Assembly: GCA_025548565.1 (NCBI GenBank)
Contig: JAJLPB010000013.1
Span: forward strand, 186,001 to 250,000
DNA length: 64,000 nt
Direction of reading: 5' to 3'
From: Rugamonas sp. A1-17
GTDB lineage: Bacteria; Pseudomonadota; Gammaproteobacteria; Burkholderiales; Burkholderiaceae_D
The notes beneath the pieces are model-generated. The model was not told the origin of the DNA, did no database searches, and saw only the letters and a program-made list of their open reading frames with translations. Position 1 is the stretch's first letter, and each line of letters opens with the position of its first letter. Both the position numbers and the translations under genes were made by a program. Positions 1 to 8,661 of this stretch are shown here, piece after piece.

Positions 1-305
1 GCCTCGCTCTGGCCCAGCTGGCGCATGCAGCGGTAGGCGATGTCCTGCATCGCGCCGCGCGCCTGCGGGCTGGCGTCGCCCTTGGCCCAGACCTGGGCCA
101 GCGCCTGCGGCAGGTTGGTGCCGGTGCGGACCTGGGCCACGGCCTGGGCCGCGCCGATCAGGCTGTAGGCCAGCGAATCGGGCTTGAGGCCGGTCTGGAA
201 GCTGGTTTGCAGCGCCGGTTTCAGGTCGCGCGCATGGCTGGCGCGCAGCCTGGGCGCTGCCGCCTTGGCGGGGGACTTCAAAGAGAGCGTCGGGCGCTTG
301 TTCAT
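1..305 (-). CDS. rsmB: 16S rRNA (cytosine-C5-)-methyltransferase RsmB, N-terminal fragment
   Basis: Partial gene: the start codon is at 303-305 on the minus strand and the frame runs off the left edge after about 101 codons. The visible part begins with a basic stretch ([10 protein letters not shown]), then a helical NusB-like segment containing [26 protein letters not shown] and [17 protein letters not shown], as found at the N-terminus of betaproteobacterial RsmB/Sun proteins, which make m5C967 in 16S rRNA. The catalytic methyltransferase domain lies outside the window. It is divergent from argS. The assignment rests on recognition of the N-terminal domain only. Confidence 0.75.
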   Translation of the reverse strand, partial: MNKRPTLSLKSPAKAAAPRLRASHARDLKPALQTSFQTGLKPDSLAYSLIGAAQAVAQVRTGTNLPQALAQVWAKGDASPQARGAMQDIAYRCMRQLGQSE

Positions 306-414
306 ATGCTAATTCCAGGTCTGGCGTGCGGGCGTGATCGCGCAGTATACAGCAGTGCATATGACAAGGGGATGAAGCCGATTGTAACGCTTGTAACGAT
401 CGCGCCCCGCTGCG

Positions 415-443
415 GTGACCCGGCTGCGGCAAACCAGTATAAT
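415..443 (+). promoter_or_regulatory. candidate sigma-70 promoter of argS operon
   Basis: A perfect TATAAT at 438-443 is preceded, at a 17-bp spacing, by GTGACC (415-420), which matches the TGAC core of the -35 consensus. It lies about 85 bp upstream of the chosen argS start, in the 222-bp gap that separates the divergent rsmB and argS genes. This is a sequence match only. Confidence 0.45.
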
Positions 444-527
444 TACCGCTGTTTGGCCGGTGCCAGCGCGCCGGCCGTTTTCGCTTTCGGATGTTTTTAC
501 ACACGCGGTTCAGCCGCCAATTTGCTC

Positions 528-2237
528 ATGCTCGCCCAACAAAAACAAGATATCACCGCCCTGTTCCAGGCCGCCCTTGCCCCCATCCTGGCCGGCACCG
601 ACGTCGCCGCCAACGTTGTGCTGGAGCGCCCGCGCGACCCGTCGCACGGTGACGTGGCCTGTAACATCGCCATGCAACTGGCCAAGCAGCTGAAAATGAA
701 CCCGCGCGAGCTGGCCACCAAAGTGGTCGACGCGCTGCTGGCCAACCCGGCCGGCAAGGGCCTGGTGGAATCGGCGGACATCGCCGGCCCGGGCTTCATC
801 AACCTGCGCGTGAGCGCCGCCGCCAAGCAGGCCGTGGTCAAGACCGTGCTGGAGCAAGGCGCCGCCTTCGGCACCGCCGATGCCGGCAAGGGCAAGAGCG
901 TCATCATCGAATTCGTCTCCGCCAACCCGACCGGCCCGCTGCACGTGGGCCACGGCCGCCAGGCGGCGCTGGGCGACGCGCTGTCGTCGCTGTTCGGCTC
1001 CCAGGGCTACGCGGTCACCCGCGAGTTCTACTACAACGACGCCGGCGTGCAGATCCAGACCCTGGCCAACTCGGTGCAGGCGCGCCTGCGCGGCTACAAG
1101 CCGGGCGACGCCCAATGGCCCGAATCGGCCTACAACGGCGACTACATCGCCGACATCGCCGAAGACTTCAAGCTGAAGAAAACCGTGTCGGCCTCGGACG
1201 GCTCGCCGGCCACCGCCTCGGGCGACGTCGAAGACATCGAATCGATCCGCCACTTCGCCGTGACCTACCTGCGCAACGAGCAGGACATCGACCTGCAGGC
1301 CTTCGGCGTCAAGTTCGACAACTACTACCTCGAATCGTCGCTGTACGCCGACGGCAAGGTCGACGCCGCCGTCGACATGCTCAACAAGTCCGGCAAGACC
1401 TACGAGGAAGAAGGCGCGCTGTGGCTGCGCACCGAGGACTACGGCGACGACAAGAACCGCGTGATGCGCAAGAAGGACGGCACCTACACCTACTTCGTGC
1501 CGGACGTGGCCTACCACATCGTCAAGTTCCAGCGCGGCTTTACCCAGGCGATCAACGTCCAGGGTTCGGACCACCACGGCACCATCGCCCGCGTGCGCGC
1601 CGGCCTGCAGGCGGTCAACGTCGGCATCCCGCAGGGCTACCCCGACTACGTGCTGCACAAGATGGTCACCGTGATGAAGGGCGGCGAAGAGGTCAAGATC
1701 TCCAAGCGCGCCGGCTCCTACGTGACCGTGCGCGACCTGATCGAATGGTCGGGCGGCGGCGACATCGAAAAAGGCCGCGACGCGGTGCGCTTCTTCCTCA
1801 TCTCGCGCAAGGCGGACACCGAATTCGTGTTCGACGTCGACGTCGCGCTGAAAACCTCGGACGAGAATCCGGTGTATTACGTGCAGTACGCCCACGCGCG
1901 CATCTGCCGCATGCTGGAGCAGTGGACCGGCGACGAAGCCTCGCTGGCCAACGTCGACCTGTCGCCGCTGACCGCGCCGACCGAAGCGACGCTGCTGGCC
2001 ACCCTGGCCGCCTACCCTGAAACGCTGGCGCGGGCGCAAGCGGAGCTTGGCCCGCACCAGATCGCGTTCTATCTGCGCGACCTGGCCGCCAACCTGCACA
2101 GCTTCTACTTCGCCGAGCGCGTGCTGGTGGAAGACGAGGCACTGAAGGCCGCCCGTATCGCGCTGATGGTCGCCACCCGCCAGGTGCTGCGCAACGGCCT
2201 GGCGCTGATCGGCGTCTCGGCTCCCAACAAAATGTAA
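528..2237 (+). CDS. argS: arginyl-tRNA synthetase
   Basis: Cytosolic class I aminoacyl-tRNA synthetase that charges tRNA-Arg with arginine. The 569-residue product has the N-terminal additional domain typical of ArgRS (about residues 1-90, including the [17 protein letters not shown] segment), the HIGH-type signature HVGH at residues 139-142, and the KMSKS-type loop KISKR near residue 390. A C-terminal helical anticodon-binding domain (DALR type) ends in [11 protein letters not shown]. The start at 528 (MLAQQKQD) is chosen because it matches the family N-terminus; the frame is open upstream, but that stretch is not ArgRS-like. It heads a same-strand run through SPOR protein, dsbA, SDR, birA and coaX. 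Confidence 0.96.
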   Translation: MLAQQKQDITALFQAALAPILAGTDVAANVVLERPRDPSHGDVACNIAMQLAKQLKMNPRELATKVVDALLANPAGKGLVESADIAGPGFINLRVSAAAKQAVVKTVLEQGAAFGTADAGKGKSVIIEFVSANPTGPLHVGHGRQAALGDALSSLFGSQGYAVTREFYYNDAGVQIQTLANSVQARLRGYKPGDAQWPESAYNGDYIADIAEDFKLKKTVSASDGSPATASGDVEDIESIRHFAVTYLRNEQDIDLQAFGVKFDNYYLESSLYADGKVDAAVDMLNKSGKTYEEEGALWLRTEDYGDDKNRVMRKKDGTYTYFVPDVAYHIVKFQRGFTQAINVQGSDHHGTIARVRAGLQAVNVGIPQGYPDYVLHKMVTVMKGGEEVKISKRAGSYVTVRDLIEWSGGGDIEKGRDAVRFFLISRKADTEFVFDVDVALKTSDENPVYYVQYAHARICRMLEQWTGDEASLANVDLSPLTAPTEATLLATLAAYPETLARAQAELGPHQIAFYLRDLAANLHSFYFAERVLVEDEALKAARIALMVATRQVLRNGLALIGVSAPNKM

Positions 2238-2258
2238 TTGCGAAGGACATCCCGCACA

Positions 2259-2969
2259 ATGAATTTCCGCTCCCGCCTTACCCCACGTTCGCGCCAGCAC
2301 GGCAACACCATCATCGGCATCGTCATCGGCCTGGTCATCGGCCTGACGATCGCCGTCGTCGTCGCCCTGGTGATCAACAAGGGCGCGACGCCTTTCACCG
2401 ATAAGGGGCGCAGCAGCAAGGCGGTGGAACCGACCGCGGGACAGGCCGCCGATCCGAACAAGCCTATGTACGGCAACAAGGACGCGGTGCGCGAAGCGGC
2501 CAAGGACTTTGCCAAGGACACGCCGAAGGAGCCGCCTAAAGCGCCGCCTCCGGCCGATCCGCTGCAGGCGGTGGTCGACAAGATCCAGGGCGCGCCCGCG
2601 CCGGCAGCTCCGGCACCGGCTCCGGCCGAGAAGCCCAAGGCCGCTGCCGCCGCCACTGCGCCAGGCGCGACCAACGTGGCGCCGACGCCGGCCAAGCCGG
2701 CGACCGCCGCCGCGGCCGACAGCGGCGACGACAAATTCATCTACTACCTGCAGGCCGGCGCCTTCCGCGAGATCGCCGACGCCGAAAGCGCCCGCGCCAA
2801 GCTGGCCTTGCTGGGCTTCGAGGCCAACGTCTCCGACCGCGCCACCGATACCGGCGTGCTGCATCGCGTGCGCCTCGGCCCTTTCAACCAGGTCGAAACG
2901 ATGAACAAGGTTCGTAGCAAGTTGTCCGAAAACGGCGTCGACGTCGCCGTCGTGCGTAATCAAAAATAA
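2259..2969 (+). CDS. SPOR-domain membrane protein (FtsN-like architecture)
   Basis: A 236-residue protein with a short basic N-terminus, one membrane segment (about residues 15-36, GNTIIGIVIGLVIGLTIAVV), a Pro/Ala-rich periplasmic linker and a C-terminal SPOR domain (about residues 160-236, starting YYLQAGAFREIADAESA). SPOR domains bind denuded septal peptidoglycan, so a role at the division site is likely. The topology is that of FtsN, but the linker is short and no FtsN activation motif could be confirmed. The start at 2259 has a GAAGGA ribosome site about 10 bases upstream. It sits 21 bases after argS and 15 before dsbA, so the three genes probably form an operon. Confidence 0.8.
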   Translation: MNFRSRLTPRSRQHGNTIIGIVIGLVIGLTIAVVVALVINKGATPFTDKGRSSKAVEPTAGQAADPNKPMYGNKDAVREAAKDFAKDTPKEPPKAPPPADPLQAVVDKIQGAPAPAAPAPAPAEKPKAAAAATAPGATNVAPTPAKPATAAAADSGDDKFIYYLQAGAFREIADAESARAKLALLGFEANVSDRATDTGVLHRVRLGPFNQVETMNKVRSKLSENGVDVAVVRNQK

Positions 2970-2984
2970 GCCAGGAGTATCCAG

Positions 2985-3656
2985 ATGCGATTCATGAAAT
3001 TCGTGGTTGGTGCATTGATGTTGAGCGTAGCCGCCCTCTCGTCGGCCTCCCCGGCCGCGCCGAAGAACGGCGTCGAATTCAAGACGCTGCCAACGCCGCA
3101 ACCGGTCGACAGCGGCAAGAAGGTCGAAGTGATCGAGTTCTTCGACTACGCCTGCCCGCACTGCTTCGCCTTCGATCCGACGCTGTCGGCCTGGGTCAAG
3201 AAACAGGGCGACAACATCGTCTTCAAGCGCGTGCACATCTCGCGCAGCGGCACCGACCTGCCGCAGGAGAAAATGTTCTTCACGCTGAGCGCCATGGGCC
3301 AGCTGACCGACGCCATGCACACCAAGATCTTCACCGAGATGCACGTCAACCATAACCGCATGAGCCGCGACGAGATGGCGTTCGACTTCGTCGCCAAGCA
3401 GGGCGTGGACCGCCAGAAGTTCATCGAGACCTATCGCGGCCTGGGCGTGGCCGGCAGCGTGCGGCGCTCGGCATCGATGATGGATGCCTACGGCGTCGAT
3501 TCGTGGCCGATGATCGCCATCGACGGCAAATACGTCACCTCGCCGACCATGGCCAACGAAGGCTCCAAGTCCGCCACCACCGAAGCCGATCTGCACGCCC
3601 AGGCCGTGCAGGTGATGGACTTCCTGGTCGCCAAGGCGAAAGCGGAAAAGAAATAA
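2985..3656 (+). CDS. dsbA: periplasmic thiol:disulfide interchange protein DsbA
   Basis: Introduces disulfide bonds into exported proteins. The 223-residue precursor starts with a Sec signal peptide (about residues 1-22, ending SSASP), followed by a thioredoxin fold. The redox site is CPHC at residues 57-60 within FFDYACPHCFAF, and a cis-proline loop (SWPM) lies towards the C-terminus. The CPHC dipeptide is the classic oxidising DsbA form. A GGAG site precedes the ATG. Close spacing on both sides puts it in the argS-coaX run. No dsbB is visible in the window. Confidence 0.95.
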   Translation: MRFMKFVVGALMLSVAALSSASPAAPKNGVEFKTLPTPQPVDSGKKVEVIEFFDYACPHCFAFDPTLSAWVKKQGDNIVFKRVHISRSGTDLPQEKMFFTLSAMGQLTDAMHTKIFTEMHVNHNRMSRDEMAFDFVAKQGVDRQKFIETYRGLGVAGSVRRSASMMDAYGVDSWPMIAIDGKYVTSPTMANEGSKSATTEADLHAQAVQVMDFLVAKAKAEKK

Positions 3657-3658
3657 AG

Positions 3659-4453
3659 ATGAACAAGCAAGGCGCCGGGCCGGAGCGGGTCTTCATCACC
3701 GGCGCCTCAAGCGGACTGGGTGCGGCCCTCGCCGCCGAATATGCCGCGCAAGGCGCCATACTGGGCCTGCTGGCCCGCCGCAGCGAGCTGCTGGACCAGC
3801 TGATCGCCTCCCTCCCCAACCCTGAACGCCACCGCGCCTACGCGGTCGATGTGCGCGACCACGCCGCCATCGCCGCCGCCGCGCAAGCCTTCATGGCGCA
3901 CGCCGGCGGCATCGACGTGGTGATCGCCAACGCCGGCATCTCGGTCGGCACGCTTACCGAGTTCGCCGAAGACATCCCTGTGTTCGAAGCCGTCATCGCC
4001 ACCAACGTGGTGGCCACCGCCGCAACCTTCGCGCCCTTCATCCCGGCCATGAAAACACAACGCACGCCGGCGCGCCTGGTCGGCATCGGCAGCGTGGCCG
4101 GCATACGTGGCCTGCCCGGCGCCGAAGCGTACAGCGCCTCCAAGGCGGCGGTGATCAGCTATTGCGAATCGCTGCGGCTGGAGCTCAAGTCCCACGGCAT
4201 CCGCGTCGTCACCATCTGCCCCGGCTACATCGACACGCCGATGACGCAGGTGAATCCCTACCCGATGCCCTTCCTGATGGCGCCCGACAAATTCGCCGCC
4301 AAGGCCGCGCGCACCATCGCCGCCGGCAGCAGCTACAAGGTGATCCCGTGGCAGATGGGCATCGTCGCCAAGGTGCTGCGCATGCTGCCGAATCCACTGT
4401 ACGATCTCGCCTTCGGCAACGCGCCGCACAAGCCACGCAAGGCCGCGCCATGA
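3659..4453 (+). CDS. short-chain dehydrogenase/reductase
   Basis: A 264-residue classical SDR. The nucleotide-binding motif TGASSGLG is at about residues 14-21, NAGI marks the central strand, and the catalytic pair is Y158/K162 in YSASK. The C-terminal portion carries a hydrophobic stretch (IPWQMGIVAKVLRMLPNPLY) like members that sit on membranes. The ATG is 2 bases after the dsbA stop and the stop overlaps the birA start (ATGA), so translation is probably coupled. The substrate cannot be told from sequence. Confidence 0.85.
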   Translation: MNKQGAGPERVFITGASSGLGAALAAEYAAQGAILGLLARRSELLDQLIASLPNPERHRAYAVDVRDHAAIAAAAQAFMAHAGGIDVVIANAGISVGTLTEFAEDIPVFEAVIATNVVATAATFAPFIPAMKTQRTPARLVGIGSVAGIRGLPGAEAYSASKAAVISYCESLRLELKSHGIRVVTICPGYIDTPMTQVNPYPMPFLMAPDKFAAKAARTIAAGSSYKVIPWQMGIVAKVLRMLPNPLYDLAFGNAPHKPRKAAP

Positions 4454-5259
4454 GCCTCGACGCCGCCGCCATCCACGGCCACTGCGCCACCAGCGCCACG
4501 CACGTGACGATAGAAACCGTCGCCGAAACCGGCTCCACCAACGCCGACCTGCTGGCCCGCGTCGACACGCTGGCCGGTCCCGTGCTGCGCATCGCCGGCA
4601 ATCAGACGGCGGGCCGTGGCCGCGCGGGCCGCAGCTGGCTGTCCGCGCCGGGCGCCGCGCTGATGTTCTCGCTGGCCTGGCGCTTCAAGGGACCGATGCA
4701 CCGGATGTCCGGCCTGCCGATGGCGGTCGGTGTCGCGCTGGCCGAGACCATCGCCTCGCTGGGCGTGCCGGTGCAGATCAAGTGGCCCAACGACCTGCTA
4801 CGGGACGGTAAAAAACTGGCCGGCATCCTGGTCGAGACCCAAACCTCGCGCCACGACAACGCCATCTGGGCCGTGATCGGCGTCGGCATCAACCTGGTCA
4901 TGCCGGACGAACTGGAGGCACAGATCGGCCGCGAAGTGGCCGCCGCGCCATGGCTGGCCAAGATGGACCGCAACCAGCTGATGGCAGCGCTGCTCAGCCG
5001 CCTGGCCGCAGTGCTGGCCGAATTCGACGACACCGGCTTCGCCCCCTTCGCCGAGCGCTGGAACGCGCTGCACGCGTGGCGCGGCCAGGACGTGGTCATC
5101 CTCGACAACGGCAAAGTGCTGCAGCAGGGCCGCGCCGCCGGCGTCGACGCCATCGGCCGTCTGATGCTCGACACGGAACAGGGCCGCGCGGAAGTGCTGT
5201 CCGGCGACGTCTCGCTGCGCTTATCGTCAACCTTCGCCACCTCTATCGGATTATCATGA
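4450..5259 (+). CDS. birA: biotin--[acetyl-CoA-carboxylase] ligase
   Basis: Activates biotin to biotinyl-AMP and transfers it to the biotin carrier protein of acetyl-CoA carboxylase. The 269-residue protein contains the biotin-adenylate loop GRGRAGRSW (about residues 52-62), KWPND at 111-115 and GVGINL, followed by a C-terminal SH3-like domain. It lacks the N-terminal winged helix of E. coli BirA, so it is a monofunctional ligase without repressor role. The start overlaps the SDR stop and its stop overlaps the coaX start (both ATGA). The birA-coaX neighbourhood is common in betaproteobacteria. Confidence 0.95.
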   Translation: MSLDAAAIHGHCATSATHVTIETVAETGSTNADLLARVDTLAGPVLRIAGNQTAGRGRAGRSWLSAPGAALMFSLAWRFKGPMHRMSGLPMAVGVALAETIASLGVPVQIKWPNDLLRDGKKLAGILVETQTSRHDNAIWAVIGVGINLVMPDELEAQIGREVAAAPWLAKMDRNQLMAALLSRLAAVLAEFDDTGFAPFAERWNALHAWRGQDVVILDNGKVLQQGRAAGVDAIGRLMLDTEQGRAEVLSGDVSLRLSSTFATSIGLS

Positions 5260-6023
5260 TTCTACTGATCGACGCCGGCAACACCCGCGTCAAATGGGCG
5301 CTGGCCGAATTGGGCACGGCGCCCGGCACATGGATTGCCCACGGCGCCGTCATGCACGCCGACCTGCAGCAGCTGGAACTGCACCTGAGCGAAGCGGTGG
5401 CCGACCGTGGCGTCGACCGCATCGTCATCGCCAACGTGGCCGGCGGCGCCCTGCGCGTGCAGCTGGAGTACGTGCTGCAGCGGACCTTCCCCGCCATGAT
5501 CCTGCCGGAGCAGGCGATCGAATGGTTTGCTTCGCTACCGGCGCTGGCCGGCGTGACCAACGGCTACCGCAATCCCGCGCAGCTGGGGTGCGACCGCTTC
5601 GCCGCCGCCATCGCCGGCCACACGCTGGCGGCCGGGCGCGACGTCATCGTCGCCAACTGCGGCACCGCCACCACCATCGACGCCATCACGGCCGACGGCA
5701 TGTTCCTGGGCGGGATGATCCTGCCGGGACTGGGCCTGATGGCCAGTTCGCTGGCGCGCAACACGGCGCAGTTGCCGCAAATTGCGCAAGACGGTAAGCT
5801 GCCGGACGGATTCGCCGACAATACCGACGACGCCATCCTGAGCGGCTGCCTGGCCGCGCAGAGCGGCGCCATCGAGCACGCGTACGCGCGGCATGGCGCG
5901 AGCGAGTGCATCATCTCCGGCGGCGCGGCGCCATATATCGCGCCGATGCTGAAGGTGCCCTACCGTATCGTCGAGAACATCGTGTTAATCGGTTTGCATG
6001 CTGCCGCCGGCAGCGCCGAATAA
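5256..6023 (+). CDS. coaX: type III pantothenate kinase
   Basis: Phosphorylates pantothenate in the first step of coenzyme A synthesis. The 255-residue protein has the ASKHA-fold P-loop signature DAGNTRVKW (residues 6-14), the GCDRFAAAIAGH motif and NCGTATTIDAI, all typical of CoaX. It is translationally coupled to birA through an ATGA overlap. Pairing with birA groups two cofactor functions that serve acyl metabolism. Confidence 0.95.
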   Translation: MILLIDAGNTRVKWALAELGTAPGTWIAHGAVMHADLQQLELHLSEAVADRGVDRIVIANVAGGALRVQLEYVLQRTFPAMILPEQAIEWFASLPALAGVTNGYRNPAQLGCDRFAAAIAGHTLAAGRDVIVANCGTATTIDAITADGMFLGGMILPGLGLMASSLARNTAQLPQIAQDGKLPDGFADNTDDAILSGCLAAQSGAIEHAYARHGASECIISGGAAPYIAPMLKVPYRIVENIVLIGLHAAAGSAE

Positions 6024-6041
6024 GCTCGCAAGGGAAGCTCC

Positions 6042-6734
6042 GTGCTGAAATTTATTTTCTGGTCGCTGGTCGCCATCAATGCCGCGCTGTTCGCGTACGG
6101 CAAAGGTTATCTCGGCCATTTCAGCGGCAACGAGCGCGAGCCGGAGCGCATGCTCAACCAACTCAACGCCGGCAAGCTGGCCATCATCTCCGCCGAGAAG
6201 GCCAACGACGCCTCGGCCGCGACGGCCGCCGCAGCCAGCGCCGCAGCTGCTGCCAAGCCGGCGCCCGAGGTGCAGGCCTGCGTGGAAATCGGCAGCTTCG
6301 TGCTGGCCGACGCGCGCCGCTTCGAAACCCAGCTGGCGCCGCTGAACCTGGGCGACCGCCAGTCGCGCCACAACCTGCCGGGCAACGAGGTATCGAGCTA
6401 TATCGTTTATATGCCGCCGCAGGGCAGCAAGGAAGGCGCCGACAAGAAGGCCGCCGAACTGCGCGCGCTGGGCGTGACCAACTACTTCATCATGAACGAC
6501 AACTCGCCGCTGCGCTGGGGGATTTCGCTGGGTGTGTTCAAAACCGAAGGCGCGGCGCAGAACCAACTGGCGGCGCTGATGAAGCAAGGCGTGCGCACCG
6601 CGCGCGTGGCGCCGCGCATGAGCGGCAGCAAACTGCTGGCCTTCCAGTTCCGCGACGTGGATACGGAACTGAAGGCCAAGCTGGAACAGCTGCGCGCCGG
6701 CTATCCGAACGCGCAAAGCCACGCCTGTAAGTAA
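6042..6734 (+). CDS. SPOR-like membrane-anchored protein
   Basis: A 230-residue protein starting at GTG (6042) behind a clear AAGGGA ribosome site. It has an N-terminal hydrophobic anchor (FIFWSLVAINAALFAYG), an Ala-rich linker (about residues 50-75), and a C-terminal part with two SPOR-like strands and helices (EIGSFVLADARRFETQL and ISLGVFKTEGAAQNQLAAL). It follows coaX by 18 bases, a position where Oxalobacteraceae commonly carry such a gene. A peptidoglycan-related role is inferred from the fold only. Confidence 0.65.
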   Translation: MLKFIFWSLVAINAALFAYGKGYLGHFSGNEREPERMLNQLNAGKLAIISAEKANDASAATAAAASAAAAAKPAPEVQACVEIGSFVLADARRFETQLAPLNLGDRQSRHNLPGNEVSSYIVYMPPQGSKEGADKKAAELRALGVTNYFIMNDNSPLRWGISLGVFKTEGAAQNQLAALMKQGVRTARVAPRMSGSKLLAFQFRDVDTELKAKLEQLRAGYPNAQSHACK

Positions 6735-6742
6735 GTGATCGC

Positions 6743-7066
6743 TTAACGGGTAGCGATGATGATAATGTCAGAATCGCAGTTCCGGTAGTGGATCACGATG
6801 ATGAAGATGCGGCGTAGCCGCGCCATGGACGTGAAGCCCAGCTCCATCGTCGCGCGGTCGGCGCGGTTCTTCATCGTCAGGTCCACCCGCGACTCGGTGC
6901 TGACCGGAATATTCATCGCCTTGAGCGCGGCCTTGGGATTGGCCATGAGCGCCAGCGCCATCTCGGGATCCAACTCGGCCCGGTGGACCGACTCCACCTC
7001 GCCCGAGTCAGGATTCATTTCGGCAAACAGTTTGCGCAGTGCATCGGTATCGTCCTGGATTTCCAT
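6743..7066 (-). CDS. hypothetical protein with nitrile-hydratase-leader-like segment
   Basis: A small 107-residue protein with no recognised function. The start at 7066 is preferred over an ATG at 7078 because a perfect GGAGGT lies 4 bases upstream of it. The middle (LDPEMALALMANPKAALKAM, then IPVSTESRVDLTMKNR) resembles the leader peptides of NHLP-type RiPP precursors, which share an L..DPkaAL..lgi pattern. The last 21 residues, RIFIIVIHYRNCDSDIIIIA followed by TR, are unusually hydrophobic with a single Cys. No maturation enzyme or transporter is next to it. It is convergent with the SPOR-like gene, 8 bases away. Both the family link and any peptide function are inference. Confidence 0.55.
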   Translation of the reverse strand: MEIQDDTDALRKLFAEMNPDSGEVESVHRAELDPEMALALMANPKAALKAMNIPVSTESRVDLTMKNRADRATMELGFTSMARLRRIFIIVIHYRNCDSDIIIIATR

Positions 7067-7151
7067 GATTACCTCCATCGTTAGTGGAATTCCAGTCTAG
7101 CCAGCGAACTCAGGGGGACCATTGATGTAGCACATGGTCCCCCATGGCCGC

Positions 7152-7625
7152 CTACAGCGGCCGGCCCAGGAACTTCTCCACCTGGGCGCGTTCCCACTGG
7201 CCGTTGAAGTATTTATCGAAGACGAAAACCGTCAACGTATGGGCCAGCAGGCCGAGCCCCCAGAACAAAGTCAATCCGATAAACCAGATCTTCGCGGGCG
7301 TCGTTAGAAGGTTAACCGCGATGCACCCGAGATTGACCACCAAATACATCAGCAGATGCAAATAATAGTCGCGGACACGCCGCGCCCTTTTAAAGGCGAT
7401 GCGTTCCTGGGTGGTTTGGGCGGTGATGCTGTCGTCTGCCATGATTACGTCCTTGGTAAGGGTTGAAAAATCAACGTCAAAGACCGCAGCGATAGACTTT
7501 AGCGACTCCACACTGCCAGGATGACCAGACTCGATCCGTTGAACGGTGCGGGAACTTAAACCGCTGGCATCCGCCAGCTGTTGTTGCGACCAACCTCGTT
7601 TGAGGCGCATTTTTTGAATCGACAT
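7152..7625 (-). CDS. XRE-family regulator with C-terminal 2TM domain
   Basis: A 157-residue protein. The N-terminal helix-turn-helix (residues about 3-57, with WSQQQLADASGLSSRTVQRIESG) is of the Cro/CI type. The C-terminal half contains two membrane helices (LHLLMYLVVNLGCIAVNLL and IWFIGLTLFWGLGLLAHTL) of the 2TM domain, ending QWERAQVEKFLGRPL. The start at 7625 has AAGGAG at good spacing. It is thus a membrane-tethered DNA-binding protein. Four 11-bp-spaced repeats lie 52-95 bases upstream and are candidates for its own operator. Confidence 0.85.
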   Translation of the reverse strand: MSIQKMRLKRGWSQQQLADASGLSSRTVQRIESGHPGSVESLKSIAAVFDVDFSTLTKDVIMADDSITAQTTQERIAFKRARRVRDYYLHLLMYLVVNLGCIAVNLLTTPAKIWFIGLTLFWGLGLLAHTLTVFVFDKYFNGQWERAQVEKFLGRPL

Positions 7626-7676
7626 AAATATCTCCTTCTGCGGAGCCGCCAGTATGACCAATGGATTGAAACGCGC

Positions 7677-7720
7677 CACGACAGGGGCACGACGCAGGCA
7701 CGACAGCGTCACGACAACGC
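7677..7720. repeat. four CACGAC(A) direct repeats at exact 11-bp period
   Basis: CACGACA occurs at 7677, 7699 and 7710, and CACGACG at 7688, so four copies are phased at exactly 11 bp, about one helical turn. On the strand read by the XRE/2TM gene the unit is TGTCGTG. The array sits just upstream of that gene, where a promoter would be. It looks like a multi-site operator rather than a coding or mobile repeat. Confidence 0.7.
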
Positions 7721-7826
7721 GTCGCCGGAGTTGATGGAATGCCGCGGCGGGAAGCTTAGCATCCCGCCGCGTCAAAAAATGCGTGGATTATCACCGGCAG
7801 GAAGGCCGCCGGACTGTGTTACCGCA

Positions 7827-8561
7827 TCACGCGCCGAAACCACCGTCTATCGACAGGCTGGCGCCGGTGATGTAGCCGGCTTCCGGCCCCGCCAGGTACG
7901 ACACGAAACTGGCGATTTCCTCCACCGAGCCATAGCGCGGCAAGGCCATCATGGCTTTCAGGGCGCCGGCGAAATCGCTGCCGTCCGGGTTCATCTCGGT
8001 ATCGACCGGGCCGGGCTGCACGTTGTTGACGGTGATGCCGCGCGCGCCGAGGTCGCGCGCCATGCCCTTGGTCAGGCCGACCAACGCCGACTTGCTCATC
8101 GCGTAGGTCGCGCCGCCGGCGAACGGCATGCGATCGGCATTGGTGCTGCCGATGGTGATCACCCGCCCGCCTTGCCCCATGTGACGCGCGGCTTCCTGGG
8201 TCGCCACGAACACGCTGCGCACGTTGACGGCCAGCGTGCGGTCGAAGTCCTCCAGCGTGAAGTCTTCCAGCGGCGCGATCGCCAGCACGCCCGCGTTGTT
8301 AACCAGGATGTCGATGTGGCCGTGGGCTTCCGCCGCGTTGCGGATGGCGGCTTTCAGCGCGGACGCGTCGGCGCTGTCGGCTTTGACGGCTTGCGCCTTG
8401 CCGCCCGCGGCTTCAATCTCCGCCACTACTTGCGCGGCCTGGTCGGCCGAACTGGAATACGTCAGCACGACGGTGGCGCCGTCGCGCGCCAGCCGTTTTG
8501 CGATGGCCGCGCCGATGCCGCGCGAGCCGCCTTGTACAAATGCGATTTTACCGTTGTTCAT
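7827..8561 (-). CDS. SDR-family oxidoreductase (FabG-like)
   Basis: A 244-residue classical SDR with GGSRGIG at residues about 11-17, NNAGV, a catalytic Ser in ITIGSTNADR, and YAMSKSAL carrying the Tyr/Lys pair. The C-terminus YITGASLSIDGGFGA is typical of FabG-like enzymes. It is transcribed away from an adjacent LysR gene across a 100-bp gap, the usual arrangement for a LysR-controlled target. The substrate is not determinable; the real fabG is expected elsewhere with fatty-acid genes. Confidence 0.88.
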   Translation of the reverse strand: MNNGKIAFVQGGSRGIGAAIAKRLARDGATVVLTYSSSADQAAQVVAEIEAAGGKAQAVKADSADASALKAAIRNAAEAHGHIDILVNNAGVLAIAPLEDFTLEDFDRTLAVNVRSVFVATQEAARHMGQGGRVITIGSTNADRMPFAGGATYAMSKSALVGLTKGMARDLGARGITVNNVQPGPVDTEMNPDGSDFAGALKAMMALPRYGSVEEIASFVSYLAGPEAGYITGASLSIDGGFGA

Positions 8562-8661
8562 GTGAAGCTCCTGTTGGTGATTTGGAGCCTTCAGTATCCT
8601 CCGGAGATTATGTCGTGACTAGACGGTAATCGCTATAAGCAGTTGATCCATTTGGTTTAAA

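Noticed and set aside
510-3596. Long minus-strand open frame (1028 codons) opposite argS, SPOR protein and dsbA
   Set aside because: It is antisense to well-recognised genes, and its His/Arg/Val/Asp-rich composition is typical of shadow frames in high-G+C DNA.
8562-8661. LysR box in the SDR/LysR gap
   Set aside because: Only a poor T-N11-A match with unequal arms was seen. A site is likely there, but cannot be placed.
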